Shown here piece by piece: positions 56,660 through 64,000 of a DNA stretch of 64,000 nucleotides. The translations under genes were made by a program, and so were the position numbers. The stretch's first letter is position 1. Each line of letters opens with the position of its first letter. The DNA comes from Triticum aestivum (taxonomy: Eukaryota; Streptophyta; Magnoliopsida; Poales; Poaceae), in the NCBI RefSeq assembly GCF_018294505.1, contig NC_057809.1, positions 415,308,959 to 415,372,958 on the forward strand. The letters are read 5' to 3'. The notes below the pieces were generated by a model that worked only from the letters and a program-made list of their open reading frames with translations, was not told the DNA's origin and did no database searches.

Positions 56660-57606
56660 ATCAATAGCTCGTGATGTAGCTCCCCGTTTATTTTTGATAT
56701 GTTCCTAGAGAAAATGAGTTGAAAGATGATAGTAGCAATGATGCGGACTTGGTCCGTGATCTGAGGATTATCCTCATTGCTGCATAGAAGAATTATGTCC
56801 TTGATGCACCGCTAGGTGACAGGCCTATTGCAGGAGCAGATGCAGACGTTATGAACATTTGACAAAGCTCGGTATGATGACTACTTGATAGTTTAGTGCA
56901 CCATGCTTTACGTCTTAGAACCGGGACTTCAAAAACATTTTCAAATGCCACAGAGCATATGAGATGTTCCAAGAGATGAAATTGGTATTTCAATCTCATT
57001 CCCGTGTCAAGAGGTATGCGACCTCTGACATGTACTTTGCCTACAAGATGGAGGAGAATAGCTCAACCAGTGAGCATGTGCTCAGAATGTCTAAGTACTA
57101 TAATCGCTTGAATCAAGTGTGAGTTAATCTTCTAGATAAGATAGTGATTGACAAAGTTATCTAGTCACTATCACCAAGTTACTAGAACTTCGTGATGAAC
57201 TATAATATGCAAGGGATGACGAAAGTAAATTCCCGAGCTCTTCGCGATGCTGAAATCGACGAAGGTAGAAATCAAGAAAGAGCATCAGGTGTTGATGGTT
57301 AACAAAAAGCACTAGTTTCAAGAAAAGGGCAAAGGAGAAGAAGGGGAACTTCAAGAAGAATGGCAAGCCAGTTGCTGCTCCCGGGAAGAAGCCCAAGTTT
57401 GGACCTAAGCCTGAAACTTGGTGCTTCTACTACAAAGGGACTGGTCACTAGAAGCGGAACTGCCCAAGTATTTGGCGGATAAGAAGGATGGCAAAGTGAA
57501 CAAAGGTATATTTGATATACATGTTATTGATGTGTACTTTACTAGTGTTCATAGTAACCCCAAGGTATTTGATACCGATTCAATTGCTAAGATTAGTAAC
57601 TCGTAA
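56660..57606 (+). pseudogene. Copia-2 gag, heavily decayed
   Basis: Colinear with Copia-1 gag at the DNA level (for example near 57050 and 57290-57480), but broken by many small indels so that no frame exceeds about 60 codons. The zinc-knuckle region near 57421 (TGCTTCTACTACAAAG) shows the same Cys-to-Tyr change as Copia-1, which suggests a shared ancestor already carried it. The preceding 55451-56659 is leader. Confidence 0.8.
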
Positions 57607-58551
57607 CAGGAGTTGCAGAATGAACGGAGACTAGTTATGGGCGAAGTGACGATGTGTGTTGGAAGTGATTCCAAGGTTGATACGATCACCATCTCACACT
57701 CCCTCTACCTTCCGGATTAGTGTTGAACCTAAATAAATGTTATTTGGTGTTTGCGTTGAGCATGAATATGATTAGATCATGTTTATTGCAATATAGTTAT
57801 TCATTTAAGTTAGAGAATAATCGTTATTCTGTTTAACATGGATAAAACCTTCAATGGTCATACACCCAATGTGAATGGTTTATCGAATCTCGATTCTAGT
57901 GAAACACATATTCATAATATTGATGCCAATAGATGCAAAGTTGATAATGATAGTGCAACATACTGGTGGCACTGCCGTTTAGGTCATATTGGTGTAAAGC
58001 GCATGAAGAAACTCCATGCAAATGGACTTTTGGAATCACTTGATTATGAATCATTTGATACTTGCGAACCATGCCTTATGGGCAAAATGACTAAAACTCT
58101 GTTCTCCAGAACAATGGAGCAAGCAACTGACTTATTGGAAATAATACATACCGATGTATGCCGTCTGATGAGGGTATCGTTATTTTCTAACCTTCACAGA
58201 TGATTTGAGCAGATATGGGTATATCCACTTAATGAAACACAAGTCTGAAACATTTGAAAAGTTTCAAAGAATTTCAGAGTGAAGTGGAGAATCATCGTAA
58301 TAAGAAAACAAAGTTTCTACGATCTGATCGCAGAGGTGAATATTTGAGTTATGAGTTTGGCCTTCATTTAAAACAATGTGGAATGGTTTCACAACTCACT
58401 CCACCTGGAACACCACATCATAATGGTGTGTCCGAACGTTGTAACCGTACTTTATTAGATATGGTGCGATCTATGATGTGTCTTACCGAATTTACCACTA
58501 TCGTTTTGGGGTTATGCATTAGAGACAGCTGCATTCACGTTAAATAGGGCA
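57607..58551 (+). pseudogene. Copia-2 protease remnant and integrase, interrupted
   Basis: The frame at 57838-58203 reads WHCRLGHIGVKRMKKLHANG and DTCEPCLMGKMTKT, so its HHCC zinc finger is intact, unlike Copia-1. A shift near 58190 and another near 58260 follow. DRRGEYLSYEFGLHLKQCG and TPPGTPHHNGVSERCNR continue to about 58547. The element is cut there by Gypsy-D. Confidence 0.85.
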
Positions 58552-60080
58552 TGCTACCTCTTGAGCATGCGTTGGTTTTCCCTTGAAGAGGAAAGGGTGA
58601 TGCAGTAAAGTAGCGTAAGTATTTCCCTCAGTTTTTGAGAACCAAGGTATCAATCCAGTAGGAGTTAACACACAATTCCCTAGTACCTGCACAAACAAAC
58701 AAGAACCTCGCAACCAACGCGATAAAGGGGTTGTCAATCCCTTCACGGTCACTTACGAAAGTGAGATCTGATAGAGATGCTAAGATAACTATTTTCGGTA
58801 TTTTTATTGTATAGACTGGAAAATAAAGATTGCAAAATAAACAACGATAGAAATAGCAAATAGATAGGAAAATAGTATGATGGAAGATAGACCCGAGGGC
58901 CATAGCAAATTCTACGGTGGGTGAACAAATTACTGTCGAGCAATTGATAGAAAAGCGCATAGTTATGAGAATATCTAGGCATGATCATGTATATAGGCAT
59001 CACGTCCATGACAAGTAGACCAAAACGATTCTGCATCTAATACTATTACTCCACACATCGACCACTATCCAGCATGTATCCAGAGTATTAAGTTCATAAG
59101 AATAGAGTAACACATTAGGCAAGATGACATGATGTAGAGGGATAAACTCAAGCAATATGATATAAACCCCATCTTTTTATCCTCGATGGCAACAATACAA
59201 TACGTGCCTTGCTTCCCCTGCTGTCACTGGGAAAGGACACCGTAAGATTGAACCCAAAGCTAAGCACTTCTCCCATTGCAAGAAAGATCAATCTAGTAGG
59301 CCAAACCAAACTGATAATTCGAAGAGACTTGCAAAGATATTAAATCATGCATAAAAGAATTCAGAGAAGAATCAAATATTGTTCATAGCTAATCTTGATC
59401 ATAAACCCACAATTCATTGGATCTCGACAAACACACCACAAAAAGAATTACATCGAATAGATCTCCAAGAGAATCGAGGAGAACTTTGTACTGAGATCCA
59501 AAGAGAGATAAGAGGCCATCTAGCTAATAACTATGGACCCAAAAGTCTGTGGTAAACTACTCACACATCATCGGAGAGGCTATGGTGTTGATGTAGAAGC
59601 CCTCCGTGATCGATTCCCCCTCCGGCAGAGCGCCGGAAAAGGCCCCAAGATGGGATCTCACGAGTACAGAAGGTTGCGGCGGTGGAAATAGGGTTTCGTG
59701 GTGCTCCTGGATGTTTTCAGGGTATATGGGTGTATATAGGAGGAAGAAGTAGGTCGGTGGAGCTACGAGGGACCCACGAGGGTGGGGGCGTGCCCTCCTG
59801 CCTCGTGGCCTCCTCGCTTCTTCCTTGATGTCCACTCCAAGTATCCTGGATTGCATTTGTTCCAAAAATAACTCTCCCGAAGGTTTCATTCCATTTGATA
59901 TTCCATTTCTACGAAACACTGAAATAGGCAAAAAAAAACAGCAATTTGCATTGGGCCTTTGGTTAATAGGTTAGTCCCAAAAATAATATAAAAGGTATAT
60001 TCAAGCCCATTAAACATCCAAAACAGATAATATAAGAGCATGGAACAATAAAAAATTATAGATACGCCGGAGATGTATCA
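58552..60080 (-). repeat. LTR of Gypsy-D (minus strand)
   Basis: 1529 bp. On the minus strand it starts TGATACATCTCCGGCGTATC and ends AAGAGGTAGCA. The five bases before it (GGGCA, 58547-58551) would be the target duplication. Sequence to the right of it at 60081 is a polypurine tract on the minus strand, so this is the 3' LTR of a minus-strand element. Confidence 0.85.
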
Positions 60081-62415
60081 AGCATCCCCAAGCTTAATTC
60101 ATGCTCGTCCTTGAGTAGATAAATGATAAAAACAGAATTTTTGATGTGGAATGATTCCTAACATAATTCTCAATTTAATGTTCTTTATTGTGGCATGAAT
60201 GTTCAGATCCGAAAGATTCAAGATAAAAGTTTAATATTGACATAAAAATAATAATACTTCAAGCATACTAACAAAGCAATCATGTCTTCTCAAAATAACA
60301 TGGCCAAAGAAAGTTATCCCTACAAAATCATATAGTCTGGCTATGCTCTATCTTCATCACACAAAGTATTTAATCATGCACAACCCCGATGACAAGCCAA
60401 GTAATTGTTTTATACTTTTGATGTTCTCAAAATTTTTCAATCTTCACGCAATATATGAGCGTGAGCCATGGACATGGCACTACATGTGGAATAGAATGTT
60501 GGTTGTGGAGAAGACAAAAAGGAGAAGATAGTCTCACATCTACTAGGCGTATCAACGGGCTATGGAGATGCCCATCCATAGATATCATTGTGAGTGAGTA
60601 GGGATTGCCATGCAATGGATGCACTAGAGCTATAAGTGTATGAAAGCTCAAAAAGAAACTAAGTGGGTGTGCATCCAACTTGCTTGCTCATGAAGACCTA
60701 GGGCATTTTGAGGAAGCCCATCATTGGAATATACAAGCCAAGTTCTATAATGTAGAATTCTCACTAGTATATGAAAGTGACAACATAGGGGACTCTCTAT
60801 CATGAAGATCATGGTGCTACTTTGAAGCACAAGTGTGGTAAAAGGATAGTAACATTGTCCCTTCTCTCTTTTTCTCTCATTTCTTTTTTCTTTTTTTTCC
60901 TCTTTTTTTATTTGGGCCTTCTCTTTTTATGGCCTCTTTTTTCTCTTTTTATTTATTTTTCGTCCGAAGTCTCATCCTAACTTGTGGGGGAATCATAGTC
61001 TCCATCGTCCTTTCCTCACTTGGGACAATGCTCTAGTAGTGATGATCATCACACTTTTATTTACGTACAACTCAAAAATTACAACTCGATACTAGAACAA
61101 AATATGACTCTATGTGAATGCCTCCGACGGTATACATGGATGTGCAATGAATCAAGAGTGACATGTATGAAAGAATTATAAAGGTGGCTTTGCCACAAAT
61201 ACGATGTCAACTACATGATCATGCAAAGCAATATGACAATGATGTAACGTGTCATAAATAATGGAACGGTGGTAAGTTGCATGTCAATATATCCCGGAAT
61301 GGCTATGGAAATGACATAATAGGTAGGTATGGTGGCTGGTTTGAGGAAGGTATATGGTGGGTGTATGATACCGGCTAAAGGTGCGCGGTATTAGAGAGGC
61401 TAGCAATGCTGGAAGGGTGAGAGTGCGTATAATCCATGGACTCAACATTAGTCATAAAGAAATCACATACTTATTGCAAAAATCTATTAGTTATCGAAAC
61501 AAAGTACTACGCGCATGCTCCTAGGGGGAGAGATTGGTAGGAAAATTCCATCGCTCATCCCCAACCGCCACTCATAAGGAAGACAATCAATAAATAAATC
61601 ATGCTCCGACTTCATGACATAATGGTTCACCATACGTGCATGCTATAGGAATCACAAACTTTAGAACAAGTATTTCTCAAATTCACAACTACTCAACTAG
61701 CATGACTCTAATATCACCATCTTCATATCTCAAAACAACCATCAAGTATCAAACTTCTCATAGTATTCAATTCACTTTTTATGAAAGTTTTTATTATACC
61801 CATCTTGGATGCCTATCATATTAGGACTAATTTTATAGCCAAAGCAAATTACCATGTTGTTCTAAAAAGACTCTCAAAACAATATAAGTTAAGCATGAGA
61901 GATCAATATTTTCTATAAAATAAAACCACCACCGTGCTCTAAAAGGATATAAGTGAGGCACTAGAGCAAAATTATCTAGCTCAAAAGATATAAGTGAAGC
62001 ACATAGGGTATTCTAATAAATTCCGATTTATGTGTGTCTCTCCAAAAGGTGTGTACATGAAGGATGATTGTGGTAAACTAAAAAGGTAAGACTCAAATCA
62101 TACAAGACACTCCAAGCAAAACACATATCATGTGGCGAATAAAAATATAGCCTCAAGTAAAGTTACTGATGGACAAATATGAAAGAGGGGATGCCTTCCG
62201 GGGCATCCCCAAGCTTAGGCTTTTGGTTGTCCTTGACTTTTACCATGTGGTGCCTTGGGCATCCCCAAGCTTAGGCTCTTGCCACTCCTTATTCCAAAAT
62301 CCATCAAATATTTACCCAAAACTTGAAAACTTCACAACACAAAACTCAACAGAAAATCTCATGAGCTCCGTTAGTATAAGAAAACAAATCACCACTTCAT
62401 GGTACTTTAATGAAT
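60081..62415 (-). mobile_element. Gypsy-D internal 3' region, non-coding
   Basis: The minus strand ends TAAGCTTGGGGATGCT against the LTR, a polypurine tract. No coding frame of interest; a pyrimidine-rich block lies at 60858-60962 (purine-rich on the sense strand). The AAGCTTGGGGATGC phrase occurs twice more at 62203-62217 and 62259-62273. Similarity to the internal part of the 51081 element near 61600-62060 places them in related families. It is cut at 62416 by Gypsy-E. Confidence 0.75.
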
Positions 62416-63998
62416 TGATACGTCTCCAATGTATCTATAATTTTTGATTGTACCATGCTATTATATTATCTGTTTTGGATGTTTAATGGGCTTTAATATA
62501 CCTTTTTATATTATTTTTGGGACTAACCTACTAACCAAAGGCCCAGTGCAAATTGTTGTTTATTGCCTATTTCATTGTTTCGCAGAAAAGGAATATCAAA
62601 CGGAATCCAAACAGAATGAAACCTTCGGGAGAGTTATTTTTGGAATGAACATGATCCAGGAGACTTGCAGTGGACGCCAAGAAAGAAGCAAGGATGCCAT
62701 GAGGTAGGGAGGCGCGCCCAGGGGGTAGGTGTGCCCCCACCCTCATGGGCCCCTCGCAGCTCCACCGACGTACTTCTTCCTCCTATATTAACCCATATAC
62801 GCCAAAAACATCCAGGAGCACCACGAAACCCTATTTCCACCGCCGCAACCTTCTACACCCGTGAGATTCCATCTTGGGGACTTTTCCGGCACTCTACCGA
62901 AGGGGGAATTGATCACGGATGGCTTCTACATCAACACCATAGCCTCTCCGATGATGTGTGAGTAGTTTACCACAGAACTTCAGGTCCATAGTTATTAGCT
63001 AGATGGCTTCTTCTCTCTCTTTGGATCTCAATACAAAGTTCTCCTCGATTCTCTTGGAGGTCTATTCGGTGTAATTCTTTTTGCGGTGTGTTTGTCGAGA
63101 TCCGATGAATTGTGGGTTTATGATCAATATTATCTATGAACAATATTTGATTCTTCTCTGAAATATTTTATGCATGATTTAAATATCTTTGCAAGTCTCT
63201 TCGAATTATCAGTTTGGTTTGGCCTACTATATTGATCGTTCTTGAAATGGGAGAAGTGCTTAGCTTTGCGTTCAATCTTGCGGCGTCCTTTCCCAATGAC
63301 AGCAGGGGCAGCAAGGCATGTATTGTATTGTTGCCATCGAGGATAAAAAGATGGGGTCTATATCATATTGCTTGTGTTTATCCCTCTACATCATGTCATC
63401 TTGCCTAATGTGTTACTCTATTCTCATGAACTTAATACTCTAGATGCATGTTGGATAGCGGTCGATGTGTGGAGTAATAGTAGTAGACACAGAATTGTTT
63501 TGGTCTACTTGTCGCCGACGTGATGCCTATATAGATGATCATGCCTAGATATTCTCATGATTATTCGCTTTTCTATCAATTGCTCGACAGTAATTTGTTC
63601 ACCCACGGTAGAATTTGCTATCTTGAGAGAAGCCACTAGTGAAACCTATGGACCCGGGTCTATCTTCCATCATATTATTTTCATATCAGTTTGGTATTCC
63701 TATTATCATTTATTTTGCAATCTTTATTTTCCAATCTATATCAGAAAAATACCAAAAATATTTATCTTATTATCTCTATCAGATCTCACTTTCGTAAGAG
63801 ACCGTGAAGGGATTGACAACCCTTTTATCGCGTTGGTTGCGAGGTTCTTGTTTGTTTGTGCAGTACTAGGTGACTTGGGTGTTACCTCCTACTGGATTGA
63901 TACCTTGGTTCTCAGAAACTGAGGGAAACACTTACGCTACCATGCTACATCACCCTTTCCTCTTCAAGGGAAAACCAACGCATGCTCAAGAGGTAGCA
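62416..63998 (+). repeat. 5' LTR of Gypsy-E (plus strand)
   Basis: 1583 bp, TGATACGTCTCCAATGTATC...AAGAGGTAGCA, the same LTR type as Gypsy-D in the opposite orientation. The two bases after it (AG) differ from the preceding bases TGAAT, so it is not visibly a solo LTR. More likely it is the 5' LTR of an element continuing past 64000. Frames at 62169-62707 and 63557-63922 are LTR artefacts. Confidence 0.8.
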
Positions 63999-64000
63999 AG

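Larger units (their letters stand above)
53700..58551 (+). mobile_element. Copia-2: BARE-type Copia, interrupted
   Basis: Same family as Copia-1. Holds the 5' LTR, PBS, decayed gag and the start of integrase, and is then cut at 58551/58552 by Gypsy-D. The remaining pol and 3' LTR are not in the window. The cut lies after the codons matching ELNRA in Copia-1 integrase. Confidence 0.9.

Noticed and set aside
58552..63998. A single novel fold-back element with inverted LTR arms
   Set aside because: The right LTR breaks internal sequence at a non-terminal point and is followed by AG rather than by a visible duplication, so nested insertion is simpler.

Overview
The window looks like plant nuclear DNA from a Triticeae grass (wheat, Aegilops, barley or rye type). 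The reasons are Copia elements with BARE/WIS/Angela-type LTRs, chromodomain Gypsy elements with LTRs of about 2.7 kb, several LTRs beginning TGATACGTC, Stowaway and Tourist MITEs, and one intron-containing plant gene. I see no bacterial, organellar or CRISPR-like sequence. Family names come from recognising terminal motifs and protein domains, not from a database search.

Layout. 1-1702: left end of a minus-strand Gypsy element that runs off the window. 1703-3912: old intergenic DNA with a Tourist-like MITE. 3913-12485: a complete but decayed BARE-type Copia element (Copia-1), inserted into one arm of a pair of inverted tRNA-like repeats (other arm at 13395-13625). 13814-15642: a Stowaway-type element split by a solo LTR. 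15643-18362: mostly unclassified DNA with a small MITE and a second copy of a promoter-like repeat. 18363-31163: a truncated reverse Copia LTR fused to a chromodomain Gypsy element (Gypsy-A), whose pol is split by another copy of the same solo LTR. 31164-40009: a gene-bearing island. 40010-50636: a complete chromodomain Gypsy element (Gypsy-B) with a perfect 5-bp target duplication, splitting an uncharacterised coding sequence. 51081-64000: a nest of five successive insertions, none of which closes inside the window.

The only gene that looks intact is a five-exon type-A response regulator of cytokinin signalling on the minus strand (32874-33804, 143 residues), with a Stowaway MITE in its last intron. 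A U-box/armadillo E3 ligase pseudogene lies at 37373-38582. Every retrotransposon reading frame is broken by stops, frameshifts, deletions or insertions, so no element here looks autonomous.

I did not find a convincing new biological system. The best leads are an extra reading frame upstream of gag in both chromoviruses, the inverted tRNA-like repeat pair cut at its B box by Copia-1, the duplicated promoter/leader-like segments at 3322-3720 and 16930-17275, and the MITE next to an atypical splice donor in the response regulator gene.
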